From Paralithodes platypus (Eukaryota > Arthropoda > Malacostraca > Decapoda > Lithodidae): DNA of 64,000 nucleotides. The stretch spans positions 30,672,684 to 30,736,683 of the forward strand of contig CM064580.1 in NCBI GenBank assembly GCA_032716605.1. The letters run 5' to 3'. The notes under the pieces were generated by a model, which made no database searches, was not told where the DNA came from, and was given only the letters and a program-made list of their open reading frames with translations. Shown here piece after piece: positions 1 to 11,552 of this stretch (position 1 is the stretch's first letter; the number at the start of each line of letters is the position of its first letter). The position numbers and the translations under genes are program-made.

Positions 1-3000
1 GGGGAGGACAGATGGTACTGGGAGGGGTGGTGTGGGTGTAGGAGGAGGGATGGTACTGGGAGTGGTGGTGTGGATGTAGGGGGAGGAGGGATGGTACTGG
101 GAGGGGTGGTGTGGGTGTAGGAGGAGGGATGGTACTGGGAGGGATGGTGTGGGTGTAGGGAGAGGAGGGATGGTGCTGGGATGGGTGGTGTGAGTGTAGG
201 GGGAGGAGGGATGGTACTGGGAGGGGTGGTGTGGGTGTAGGAGGAGGAGGGATTGTACTTGGAGGGGTGGTGTGGGTGTAGGGGGAGGAGAGATGGTACT
301 GGGAGGGGTGGTGTGGGAGTAAGAGGAGGGATGGTACTGGGAGTGGATGTGTGGGTGTAGGGGGAGGAGGTATGGTACTGGGAGGAATGGTGTGGGTGTA
401 GGTGGAGGAGGGGTGGTGTGGGTGTAGGAGGAGGAGGGGTTGTTCTGGGAGGGGTGGTGTGGGTGTAGGGGGAGGAGGGATGGTACTGGGAGGGGTGCTG
501 TGGGTGTAGGAGGAGGAGGGATTGTACTTGGAGGGGTGGTGTGGGTGTAGGGGGAGGAGAGATGGTACTGGGAGGGGTGGTGTGGGAGTAAGAGGAGGGA
601 TGGTACTGGGAGTGGATGTGTGGGTGTAGGGGGAGGAGGTATGGTACTGGGAGGAATGGTGTGGGTGTAGGAGGAGGAGGGATTGTAAGGGGAATGGTGG
701 TGTGGGTGTAAGAGGAGGAGGGATAGTACTGGGAGGGGTGGTGTGGGTATAGGGGGAGGAGGGGTGGTACTGGGATGGATAGTGCGGGTGTAGGAGGAGG
801 AGGGATGGTACTGGGAGGGACGGTGTGGGTGAAGGAGGATGGTACTGGAATGGGTGGTGTGGGTATGGGTGGAGGAGGGTTGGTACTGGGAGGTTGGTGT
901 GGGTGTAGGGAGAGGAGGGATGGTACTGGGAAGGATGGTTTGGGTGTAGGGGGAGGAGGGATGTTACTGGGAGGGATGGGTTGGGTGTAGGGGGAGGAGG
1001 GATGGTACTGGGAGCGTTGTTGTGGGTGTAGGGGGAGGAGGGATGGTACTGGGAGGGATGGTGTGTGCGTAGGAGGAGGAGGGATGGTACTGGGAGGGGT
1101 GGTGTGGGTGTAGGAGGAGCGGTGATACTGGGAGGGGTGGTGTGGGTGTAGGGTGAGGAGGGATGGTAATGGGAGGGGTGGTGTGGGTGTAGTGGGAAAA
1201 GGGATGGTGTGGGTGTAGGAGGAGGGGGTGGTACTGGGAGGGGTGGTGTGGGTGTAGGGGGAGGAGGGATGGTACTGGGAGGGGTGGTGGGGGGGTTGGA
1301 GGAGAAGGGATGGTACTAGGAGGGGTGGTGTAGGTGTAGGGGGAGGTATGGTACTGGGAGGGATGGTGTGGGTGTAGGGGGAGGAGGGATGGTACTGGGA
1401 GGGGTGGTGGGGGGTTGGAGGAGGAGGGATGGTACTGGGAGGGGTGGTGTGAGCGTAGGGGGAGGAGGGATGGTACTGGGAGGGATGGTGTGGGTGTAGG
1501 AGGAGGAATGGTGTGGGTGTAGGGGGATTGGGGGTGGTACTGGGAGGGATGGTGTAGGTATAGGAGGAGGAGGGATGGTACTGGGAGTGGTGGTGTGGGT
1601 GTAGGAGGAGGAGGGATGGTACTGGGAGGAGTGGTGTGGGTATAGGAGGAGGGATGGTACTGGGAGTGATGTTGTAGGTGTAGGAGGAGGAGGGATGGTA
1701 CTGTTAGGGGTGGTGTGGGTGTAGGAGGCGGAGGGATGGTACTGGGAGGGGTGGTGTGGGTGTAGGAGGAGGAGGAGGGTTGGTACTGGGAGGGGTGGTG
1801 TGGGTGTGAGGGGAGGAGGGATGTTACTGGGAGGGATGGTGTGGGTGTAGGAGTAGGAGGGGTGGTACTGGGAAGAATGGTGTTGGTGTAGGGGGAGGAG
1901 GGATGGTACTGGGAGAGTTTGTTCGGGTGTAGCAGGAGGAGGGATGGTGTGGGTGTAGGGGGAGGATGGATAGTACTGGGAGGGGTGGCGTGGGTGTAGA
2001 AGGAGGAGGGATGGTACTGGGAGGGGTGGTGTGGGTGTAAAGGGAGGAGGGGTGGTACTGGGAGGGGTCGTTTGGGTGTAGGAGGAGGAGGGATGGTACT
2101 GGGAGGGGTGTAGTGGGTGTAGCGGGAGAAGGGATGGTACTAGGAGGGATGGTGTGGGTGTAGGTGGAGGAGGGATGGTACTGTGAGGGGTGGTGTGGGT
2201 GTAGGGGGAGGAGGGATGGTACTGGGAGGGATGGTGTGAGTGTAGGGGGAGGAGGGATGGTACTGGGAAGGGTGGTGTGGGTGTAGGGGGAGGAGAAGTG
2301 GTACTGGGGGGGGTGGTGTGGGTGTAGGAGGAGGAGGAGTGGTACTGGGAGGGGTGGTGTGGGTGTAGGAGGAGGAAGGATGGTACTGGGAGGGGTATTG
2401 TGGGTGTAGGGGGAGGAGGGGATGGTTCTGGCAAAAGTGGTGTGGGGGTAGGGGGTGGAGGGTGGTACTGGGAGGGGTGGTGGGTGTAGGGGGAGGAGGG
2501 ATGGTAATGGGAGGGGAGGTTTGGGTGTAGGAGGAGGAGGGATGGTACTGGGAGGGGTGTAGTGGGTGTAGCGGGAGAAGGGATGGTACTGGAAGGGATG
2601 GTGTGGGTGTAGGTGGAGGAGGGATGGTGTGGGTGTAGGAGGAGGAGGGATGGTACTGGGAGGGGTGGTGTGGGTGTAGGAGGAGGGATGGTACTGGGAG
2701 GGAAAGTGTAGGTGTAGGAGGAGGAGGGATGGTACTGTGAGGTGTGGTGTGGGTGTAGGAGGTGGAGGGATGGTACTGGGAGCGGTGGTGTGGGTGTAGG
2801 AAGAGGAGGAGGGTTGGTACTGGGAGGGGTGGTGTGGGTGTGGGGGGAGGAGGGATGTTACTAGGAGGGATGGTGTGGGTGTAGGAGGAGGAGGGGTGGT
2901 ACTGGAAAGGATGGTGTTGGTGTAGGGGGAGGAGGGATGGTACTGGGAGGGGTTATTTGTGTGTAGCAGGAGGAGGGATGGTGTGGGTGTAGGAGGAGGA

Positions 3001-6000
3001 TGGAATGGTACTGGGAGGGGTGGCGTGGGTGTAGGTGGAGGAGGGATGGTACTGGGAGGGGTGGTGTGGGTGTAAAAGAAGAGGCGTGGTACTGGGAGGG
3101 GTGGTTTGAGTGTAGGAGGAGGAGGGATGGTACTGGGAGGGGTGTAGTGGGTGCAGCGGGAGAAGGGATGGTACTGGGAAGTATGGTGTGGGTGTAGGGG
3201 GAGGAGGGATGGTACTGGGAGGGGTGGTGTGGGTGTAGTGGGAGGAGGGATGGTACTGGGAGGGATGGTGTGAGTGTAGGGGGAGGAGGGATGGTACTGG
3301 GAGTGGTGGTGTGGGTGTAGGGGGAGGAGAAGTGGTACTGGGAGGGGTGGTGTAGGTGTAAGAGGAGGAGGAGTGGTACTGGGAGGGGTGGTGTGGGTGT
3401 AGGACGAGGAAGGATGGTACTGGGAGGGGTGGTGTGGGTGTAGGGGGAGGAGGGGATGGTACTGGGAAGGGTGGTGTGGGTGTAGGGGGAGGAGGGATGG
3501 TACTGGGAGGAGTGGTGTGGGTGTAGGGGGAGGAGGGATGGTACAGGAAGGGGTGGTGTCGGTGTATTGGGTAGGACGGATGGTACTGGGAGGGGTGGTG
3601 TGGGTGTATGAGAAGGGGTTGTACTGGGAGGGGTGGTGTGGGTGTAGGGGGAAGAGAGTTGGTACTGGGAGTGGTGGTGTGCGTGTAGGAGAAGGAGGGA
3701 TGATGTGGATGATGTGGGTGTAGGAGGAGGAGGGGTTGTACCGGGAGGGGTGGTGTAGGTGTAGGAGGAGGAGGGATTGTACTGGGAGGGGTGGTGTGGG
3801 TGTAGGGGGAGGAGGGATTGTACTGGGAGGGGTGGTGTGGGTGTAGGGGGAGGCGGGGTGGTACTGGGAGAGGTGGTTTGGGTGTAGAGGGAGGAGGGAT
3901 TGTACTGGGAGGGGTGGTGTGGGTGTAGGGGGAGGAGGGATGGTACAAGGAGGGGTGGTGTGGATGTAGGAGGAGGAGGGATGGTACTCGGAGGGGTGGT
4001 GTGGGTGTAGGGAGAGGAGGGGTGGTGTGGGTGTAGGAGGAGGAGGGATGGTAGTGTGAGGGGTGGTGTGGGTGTAGGTGGAGGAGGGGTGGTACTGGGA
4101 GGGGTGGTGTGGGTATAGGAGGAGGAAGGATGGTACTGGGAGAGGTGGTGTTTGTGTAGGAGGAGGGATTGTACTGGGAGTGGTGGTGTAGGGGTAGGAG
4201 GGATGGTACTGGGAGGTGTGGTGTGGGTGTAGGAGGAGGTATGGTACTGGGAAGGGTGGTGTGGGTGTAGGAGGAGGGATGGTACTGGGAGGGGTGGTGT
4301 GGGTGTAGGAAGAGGGATGGTACTGGGAGTGGTGATGTGGGTGTAGGGGTAGGAAGGATGGTACTGGGAGGGGTGGTGTGGGTGTAGGAGGAGGGATGGT
4401 ACTGGGAGGGGTGGTGTGGGTGTAGGGGGAGGAGGGATGGTACTGGGAGGGGTGGTGTGGGTATAGGAGGAGGAGGGGTGGTACTGGGAGAGGTGGTGTG
4501 GGTGTAGGAGGAGGGATGGTACTGGGAAGGGTGGTGTGGGTGTAGGGGGACGAAGGATGGTACTGGGAGGGGTGGTGTGGGTGTAGGAGGAGGAGGGAGG
4601 GTACTGGGAGGGGTGGTGTGGGTGTATGGGAGGAGGTGTGGTACTGGGAGGGGTGGTGTGGGTGTAGGAGGAGGAGGAGTGGTACTGGGAGGGGTGGTGT
4701 GGGTGTAGGAGGAGGGATGGTACTGGGAGGCGTGGTGTGGGTGTAGGGGGAGGACAGATGGTACTGGGAGGGGTGGTGTGGGTGTAGGAGGAGGGATGGT
4801 ACTGGGAGTGGTGGTGTGGGTGTAGGGGGAGGAGGGATGGTACTGGGAAGGGTGGTGTGGGTGTAGGAGGAGGGATGGTACTGGGAGGGATGGTGTGGGT
4901 GTAGGGAGAGGAGGGATGGTGCTGGGAGGGGTGGTGTGAGTGTAGGGGGAGGAGGGGTGGTACTGGGAGGGGTGGTTTGGGTGTAGGAGGAGGAGGGATG
5001 GTACTGGGAGGGGTGTAGTGGGTGTAGCCAGAGAAGGGATGGTACTGGGAGGGATGGCGTGAGTGTAGGGGGAGGAGGGATGGTACTGGGAGGGGTAGTG
5101 TGGGTGTAGGGGGAAGAGGAGTGGTACTGGGTGGGGTGGTGTGGGTGTAGGAGGAGGAGGAGTGGTACTGGGAGGGGTCGTGTGGGTGTAGGAGGAGGAA
5201 GGATGGTACTGGGAGGGGTGGTGTGGGTGTAGGGGGAGTAGGGGATGGTACTGGGAAGGGTGGTTTGGGTGTAGGGGGAGGAGGGATGGTACTGGGAGGG
5301 GTGGTGTGGGTGAAGGGGGAGGAGGGATGGTACTGGGAGGGGTGGTGTGGGTGTATTGGGAGGAGGGATGGTACTGGCTGGTGTAGTGTGGGTGTAGGGA
5401 AGAGGAGGGGGTTGTAGGAGGAGGGGTGGTGTGGGTGTAGGGTGAGGAGGGATGGTACTGGGAGGGGTGGTGTTGGTATAGGAGGAGGAGGGATGGTACT
5501 GGGAGTGGTGATGTGGGTGTAGCGGGAGGAGGGATGGTACTGGGAGGAGTGGTGTGGTTGTAAGAGGAGGGGTGGTACTGGGAGGGGTGATGTGGGTGTA
5601 GGAAGAGGGATGGTACTGGGAGGGATGGTGTGGGTGTAGGAGGAGGAGGGATGGTACTGGGAGGGGTTGTGTGGGTGTAGGAGGAGGGATGTTAATGGGA
5701 GGGGTGGTGTGGATGTAGGAGGAGGAGGGGTGGTACTGGGAGGGATGGTGTGGGTGTAGGGGGAGGAGGGGTGGTACTGGGAGGGGTGCTGTGGATGTAG
5801 GAGGAGGAGGGAGGGGTGGTGTGGGTGTAGGGAGACGAGGGGTGGTGCTGGGAGGGGTGGTGTGGGTGTAGGAGGAGGAGGGATGGTAGTGTGAGGGGTG
5901 GTGTGGGTGTAGGGGGAGGGATGGTACTGGGAGTGGTGGTGTGGGTGTAGGGGTAGGAGGGATGGTACTGGGAGGGGTGGTGTGGGTGTAGGAGGAGGTA

Positions 6001-6433
6001 TGGTACTGGGAGGGGTGGTGTGGGTGTAGGAGGAGGGATGGTACTTGGAGGGGTGGTTTGGGTGTTGGAAGAGGGATGGTACTGGGAGTGGTGATGTGGT
6101 GTAGGGGGAGGAAGGATGGTACTGGGAGGGGTGGTGTGGGTGTAGGAGGAGGGATGGTACTGGGAGGGGTGGTGTGGGTGTAGGGGGAGGAGGGATGGTA
6201 CTGGAAGGGGTGGTGTGGGTATAGGAGGAGGAGGGGTGGTACTGGAAGAGGTGGTGTGGGTGTAGGAGGAGGGATGGTACTGGGAAGGGTGGTGTGGGTG
6301 TAGGGGGACGAAGGATGGTACTGGGAGGGGTGGTGTGGGTGTAGGAGGAGGAAGGAGGGCACTGGGAGGGATGGTGTGGGTGTATGGGAGGAGGTGTGGT
6401 ACTGGGAGGGGTGGTGTGGGTGTAGGAGGAGGA
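1..6433 (+). repeat. G-rich 38/41-bp minisatellite, left segment
   Basis: The interval is a tandem array whose unit on the plus strand reads roughly GGTGTGGGTGTAGG, then GGAGGAGGGATGGTACT, then GGGAGGGGT. The commonest lengths are 41 bp (with GTAGGGGGAGGAGGG) and 38 bp (with GTAGGAGGAGGG). Units differ by scattered substitutions and by 3-bp steps in the purine tract. The minus strand of the unit lacks stop codons in all three frames, so proline/histidine-rich open frames of up to 1541 codons arise there. They read the same repeat in different frames, so I do not call them genes. The array continues past a LINE insertion at 10876-11299. Confidence 0.95.
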
Positions 6434-6635
6434 GTACAAAGGAAATCAAGCAACAACAGATCTAGTGACCCTTCTAGGTTGCTTGTCCTCCAAAACACTG
6501 AGGATCAAGTGTCCAAACAGTGGTTTAGAGTGGGTAAGGGAACATTGGAAAGGGAACTACTGCCCTGCCACTAACGTGGCAGGACTAGGAAGTTAGTAGG
6601 GGACATATGGGTTAGTAACTGAGGGGAGGATAAAG

Positions 6636-9584
6636 TTATTCATTTACAAACGCAGTCAGTCGCGGGTTTGATGCGAGATATTTGTCTAGGCGGAATTTAA
6701 ATGAATCAACGGTGCTGCAGTCTATAACGTCTCGGGGAAGCCCATTCCACAAGTTGACAACTCGATTGAAGAAGAAATTCTTAGATTCGTGCGAGTTAAA
6801 AGATTTACCAATAATTTTGCAACCGTTTCCCCGCGTGTAATTAGATTGGTCGATAGTGAAGTACTTACTACAGTTCATATTGTCGATGCCTTTGATGATT
6901 TTGAACACTTGAATTAAGTCGCCTCTTAATCTGCGCTGGGTTAAAGGAAATAGATTTAATTCTCTAAGACGCTCTTCGTATGGTTTGTTCTTTAGGCTAG
7001 GTATCATTTTGGTAACTCTACGTTGAACTCGTTCTAGCTTGTTTATATCTTTTTGGTAATAAGGGCACCAGGATTGAACGCAGTATTCCAGAAGAGGGCG
7101 GGACTAAGGAATTGTAAAGGGTTAGGATAACTTCTTTGGATTTATGCTCAAATGACCTGCCTATAAAGCCAATTATTTTGTTTGCCTTCTTAACAACTTC
7201 TGAACATTGTTGACTCGGTTTTAGGTTACTCGATATTGTTACTCCCAGATCAGTTTCTCTGTTTACATTCTTAAGCTGAGTGCCATTCATCGAATAGTTT
7301 GCTTTCTCATTTAGGTATCCGACATGTAGTACTTTACATTTATCCGCATTGAAAACTCATTTGCCAAATTTGGGCCCAACATGACAATTTATCTAGATTG
7401 TGTTGCATATCGTCAACTTGTTCTTTTGAGAGTACGCTATTTGCAATTTTTGTATCGTCAGCAAATTTTGAGATTGTGCAGGTGAGACCCTCATCTATGT
7501 CGTTGATGTAAATTAGAAAGAGAATTGGTCCTAGTACCGATACCTGGGGTACCCCGCTACTTACATTGGTCCATTTAGATGCCTTACCGTTTATGACTAC
7601 CCTTTGCTTTCTGTTGCTGAGCCAATTTTCTATCCATTTCAACACACCGTCTTGTATTCCATGCGCTTTTAGTTTTAGCAGTAAACGTTTGTGGGAACTT
7701 TGTCAAAGGCCTTTGAAAATCAAAGGTATATAATATCTACAGCTTTACTCTCATCGTAGAGGTTGAGGATATCGTGGAAGAAGTCTAAGAGGTTTGTTAA
7801 ACAGGAACGTTTTTTACGAAAGCCGTGTTGAGTATCTTTAAGTATGTTATTTTCCTCCAAGTGATTTACGAGTCTGTCTCGTATGACCGTTTCTAGCATT
7901 TTACATACAACTGAGGTTAAGCTAATTGGACGATAGTTACTGGGTAGGGATTTGCTGCCTTTTGAATATCGGTGTTACGTTGGCTAGCTTCCACTGATCA
8001 GGCATAGTTCCAGACTGCAAGGATTTATTGAATAGTAATGTCAGTGGTTTGGAGAGCTCATTCTTAGCTTCCTTTAGAACTCTAGGCGAGATTGTATCAG
8101 GTCCTGGCGTTTTATTTACCTTGAGTTTATCTAAACAATTCAATACTTCTCTCTCTGTAACGGTGATATTGATTAGAACATCTGAATTATCAATCTGAAT
8201 CGGCGATGGTGTAGGGATATCACTGAGGTCTTCTGTTGTAAAAACTGATGCAAAGAAGGTATTGAGGGCATTACTCATTTGTACTTCGTCTTTGGTGTAT
8301 TCTCCTTTTTCATCGACTAACGGTCCAACAGTTGAAGTAACTACTTTTTTCTTTCTGATATAACTATAGAATTCTTTCGGGTTTGTTTTACTTTGATTCG
8401 CAATATGTAACTCTAAGGTCTTTTTACTTTGCTTAATTAACTTTTTGGCTTTGCGTCGTAGCTCTACAAATTTCACCCGTTCTTCGTCATTTGTGAGGAT
8501 TTTAATCTATCATTAGCACATTTTTTAGCAAGCAGGCAGTTTGAAATATCTTTATTCCACCATTTGGGCTTATTATTATGGCATGGACGCCGTATTTTCG
8601 ATGGTATGCAGTCTTGCACTGCTTTTAGGTAAGTGGTTTCGAATAACTTCCAAGATGTATTTATGTCGTTATTGTTAATTAAAAAGCTCCAGTCAGTTTC
8701 TTTAAACATAGCTCTAAGTTTATGGAAGTTTGCTTTCTTGAAATTAGGGACTTTTCGATGCTACTATTTGGTTCGTTACTAGTAAACTTTAAAGTGAAAG
8801 TTATCGTACGATGGTCGCTGTTACTGAATTCATCACCAACATTCAAATTCTCTATCAATTCTTCTTTTGTTGCAAGTACAATGTCAAGAACGTTATTACC
8901 ACAGGTCGGCATTCGAACAAATTGATAAAGCGAACTCTCTTGCAAGTTCGTATACAAGTCATGTCCGGAGTGTGAAGTAAGAGTATCGCCCCACTTGGTC
9001 ACAGGTAAATTAAAGTCGCCAAAAATTACGGTATCTTGTGAGTTACTTACATCTGCAATTTGTTCGTAAATTTCTCGGTCAGTTTGCACTGATTGAGCTG
9101 GAGGTCTGTATATTAACGCAAGCTTTATTTTTGTACCTTTATTATTCTTTATTAGCACAAAAGATGTGTCGACGTTCACAATTTGAGGTTTTGACACGAG
9201 GGTCGGGTTAAGACTTTCTTTGATATAAAATAAAACGCCACCTCCATTTTTATTTATTCGGCTGTTCTCAAACATTACATAACCGGGAAGTGAATACTCT
9301 GCTAAAAAGTCTCTATCTTGTGTATTGAGCCAAGATTCTGTTATGCCAATCACATCATAATTTTCTGTAAACACTAGTTCCTCTAAATCTGAAAATTTAT
9401 TGCGTATGCTACGAGCGTTTGCATAGAAAACCTTTAAAGTTGCGGTTTTAGAACTCGCAGATCGTTCTTTCATAGAATTTTTGGTTCTGGTCGGATCTAC
9501 ATTTACATTCATGGCTGTCCTCGGTCCTCGGTCGTTATCCCTGACGGTTTTGAATTTGGGTCGTGTTGGTGGAGCTTTATCCAA
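6636..9584 (-). pseudogene. CR1-like ORF2: AP-endonuclease and reverse transcriptase, frameshifted
   Basis: The ATG at 9584 starts 27 bp after the ORF1 stop. The endonuclease part (9584-8679) shows FYANARSIRNK, GITESWLN, FGDFNLPVTKWG and NSDHRTITF, the N, E, GDFN and SDH blocks of the APE fold. The reverse transcriptase continues at 8476-7937 (LKVNKTPGPDTIS; DQWKLANVTPIF), 7645-7340 (SSGVPQVSVLGP; ISKFADDTKIAN) and 7290-6636 (DLGVTISSNLKPSQQ; YEERLRELNLFPLTQRRLRG). Frame changes fall near 8700, 8475, 7960, 7700, 7350, 7100 and 7010. VPQV replaces the usual VPQG. The protein would nick target DNA and prime reverse transcription there. The copy at 46039-48494 shows how the uninterrupted frame should read. 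This one is a pseudogene. Confidence 0.9.
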
Positions 9585-9610
9585 ATTCGCGGTTCTTGAC
9601 GGATTAGTAT

Positions 9611-10662
9611 TTAATTCCTTTGTAGATTGCCGTCCTCGCTGTCTTCGGTCCTCCTTCCTGGTTGTCCTGTGCTGAGTCGATTTCTTCTCCGAAAATCCTT
9701 CACCGCATCGTTGAGAAGACGCCCAAAACGCGCTGCTCCCACCTGGTTCAGATGAACTCCATCATCCGAAAACAAATAGTCATCGTAGTAGAAATTGTCC
9801 CAGGTGTCGACGAATCCCACGTTCTCCTTCCTGCAGAGGTTTGCTAGACAACGATTTGTGCTGGTGGCTATGTTGTAAAATCGGCTCTCTACACCGAGCC
9901 GGGGGACGATTCCTGAGACGATGATCCTTGATGACTTCTCCTTAAACGACTTGATCAGCTGCTGGTACTTTAAAAGCAAATCTTCCGACCGGGTTCGCTG
10001 TATATCGTTGGATCCAACGTGGATGACGTACATTGTATTTGCAGGGGCCAGCTTTGATACTTCGTCAACTGCTGCAACTACGTCATCCACACCACCACCA
10101 GGGATACAAAAACGCTTCCTGGTCTTAGGTGCCCTGGCGCAAAACTCTGTGAGCTGACCACGTATCATCGAGTCTCCCACGAGCCGGACTTCTTCTATTT
10201 CCTCTTCGTCATCTGAGTCTGCGAATATCTGGAAACGGTTTTTGACACTCGGTAATCGGTATGTGTTTCCTGGTCTTGGGGCAAACGTTGTTCCTCACGA
10301 CACGGAAGTTGTCTTGAGGGGGAAGAGAGTCGCTATTTGTATCTTGAGTATCGGAAACATCAGCTGAAATGGCTACTGTAGGCGTTGAATTGTTGGCATT
10401 TGACGTTGGGGCGTTGGTGGCTGCTGGAGTTGCGGTGACAATTGAAGTTTGTGGCACTCCAACGTTGAGTGTTACAAACTCTTGGAGTGATTCCAGCTTC
10501 ATGGTGAGGACGTTTGATCGTGTTGTAGGCTTCATCTAATTTCACTGTAAAATTCTCTCGTTGCTGGCAGAGCCGGCAGACTTGAAGATCGATAGTAGCA
10601 AACATGGACTCACCAAACCTACCGGCGCAGTTCGCACAAGCGCGAGGCATGGTGACAGTCAC
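9611..10662 (-). pseudogene. CR1-like ORF1: zinc-binding motif plus SGNH/GDSL-type esterase
   Basis: The reading frame starts at 10662 with MTVTMPRACANC. It holds a CANC...CRLC pair spaced like a small zinc finger, followed by a short helical stretch and a Thr/Asn/Ala-rich linker (~10535-10209). The C-terminal ~180 residues (10180-9611) contain GDSMIRG (SGNH block I with the nucleophile Ser), HVGSNDI (block III with Asn) and DGVHLN (block V with Asp and His). All catalytic blocks of an SGNH hydrolase are therefore visible. The three parts sit in different frames, so at least two frameshifts (near 10530 and 10200) break the ORF. In CR1-type LINEs this protein is thought to bind RNA or membranes during retrotransposition; that role is family knowledge. 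The esterase part alone is open. Confidence 0.85.
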
Positions 10663-10747
10663 TTTCTTCAGATCACTTCACTCACTTAAAAAACAATTCA
10701 CTCACTTTACAACACTTCACTCACTTTAAAAACACTTCAATCACTTC

Positions 10748-10875
10748 AACCGAAAACAAATATGCTGAAATACGCAGAAATAGGATATCAGGGGTGATAG
10801 CCTAACCGAAAACAAAAATGTTGAGATACGCAGAATTAGGCTTCCAGGGGCGATAGCCTAACCAAAAGTTTTTTG
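10748..10875 (-). repeat. 56-bp tandem monomers in the CR1 5' leader
   Basis: Two full units begin with AACCGAAAACAAA at 10748 and 10804, and a third partial unit (AACCAAAAG) starts at 10860, giving a 56-bp period. Each unit contains a TACGCAGAA..TAGG segment and ends in GGGG.GATAGCCT. The array is at the extreme 5' end of the LINE, where several LINE families carry tandem promoter monomers. A promoter role here is inference. Just inside it (10681-10747) a CACTCACTTNAAAA-type motif recurs several times. Confidence 0.7.
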
Positions 10876-11299
10876 GGTACTGGGAGGGGTGGTGTGGGTG
10901 TATGGAAGAAGGTGTGGTACTGGGAGGGGTGGTGTGGGTGTAGTAGGAGGAGGAGTGGTACTGGGAGGGGTGGTGTGAGTGTAGGAGGAGGGATGGTACT
11001 GGGAGGGGTGGTGTGGGTGTAGGGGGAGGACAGATGGTACTGGGAGGGGTGGTGTGGGTGTAGGAGGAGGGATGGTACTGGGAGTGGTGGTGTGGGTGTA
11101 GGGGGAGGAGGGATGGTACTGGGAGGGGTGATATGGATGTAGGAGGAGGGATGTTACTGGGAGGGATGGTGTGGTTGTAGGGAGAGGAGGGATGGTGCTG
11201 GGAGGGGTGGTGTGAGTGTAGGGGGAGGCGGGGTGTTACTGGGAGGGGTGGTGTGGGTGTAGGGGAATGAGGGTTGGCACTGGGAGGGATGGTGTGGGT
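10876..11299 (+). repeat. G-rich minisatellite, right segment
   Basis: The 38/41-bp repeat resumes at once after the CR1 5' end and runs for about ten units to ~11299, where it ends in GGTGTGGGTTGGGCTCC. Its variant order (GTATGGAAGAAGGTGTGG, then GTAGTAGGAGGAGGAG, then GGGGGAGGACAGATGG) resembles the block at about 4625-4950 and the start of the window, so it shares their higher-order structure. Confidence 0.93.
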
Positions 11300-11307
11300 T
11301 GGGCTCC

Positions 11308-11520
11308 TTCACGGGCATAGGATGAGAGCCTGGACATTCACCGATGAACACGGTGAAGCCCGTGAGGTCTTGTTCCAGCCTAGGAAGTAAGACAAGTGAA
11401 GCACGAGCTACAACCAGCCCTCGCTAACCTGCCATCGCAGACGCGCGGCTCTTGGCTCGAAGCAGTCCCATTTCTGAGGCTACTTTGCCTTTATGCTTCA
11501 CTTTCTCACCTCCTCAACTC
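11308..11520 (+). repeat. Dispersed repeat, family with copy at 21996-22200
   Basis: The segment contains GGGCATAGGATGAGAGCCT, TGAACACGGTGAAGCCCGTG, AGGTCTTGTTCCAGCCTAGG, GGCTCGAAGCA and GCTTCACTTTCTCA in this order. The same landmarks in the same order occur at 21996-22200 with about 80% identity by eye. No coding capacity or clear TIRs are visible. It could be a SINE or the 3' end of a larger element; I do not recognise the family. Confidence 0.6.
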
Positions 11521-11552
11521 GGAGGTGGGATGGGGAAGGTATGGAATGGGTA

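Larger units (their letters stand above)
6434..10875 (-). mobile_element. CR1-like non-LTR retrotransposon, copy 1, nearly full length
   Basis: This minus-strand LINE lies inside the G-rich minisatellite. From its 5' end it has a 5' leader with two 56-bp monomers (10748-10859), an ORF1 remnant with a CxxC zinc motif and an SGNH-esterase domain (10662-9611), an ORF2 remnant with AP-endonuclease and reverse transcriptase (9584-6636), and a ~200-bp 3' UTR ending in CCTTTGTACTCC at ~6434. ORF1 with a zinc motif plus SGNH esterase is characteristic of the CR1 group. Several frameshifts break both ORFs, so the copy is probably dead. Minisatellite lies directly on both sides. No clean short target-site duplication can be told apart from the repeat. 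Its ORF2 and 3' UTR closely match the copy at 45894-48717 and more distantly the fragment at 16708-17473. Confidence 0.88.

Noticed and set aside
1824..6449. A 1541-codon open frame with Pro/His/Ser-rich repeats on the minus strand, mucin- or extensin-like
   Set aside because: All three frames of that strand are open over the same tandem array, the period follows the DNA unit, and no start context, signal peptide or non-repeat domain exists. It is a translation of a minisatellite.
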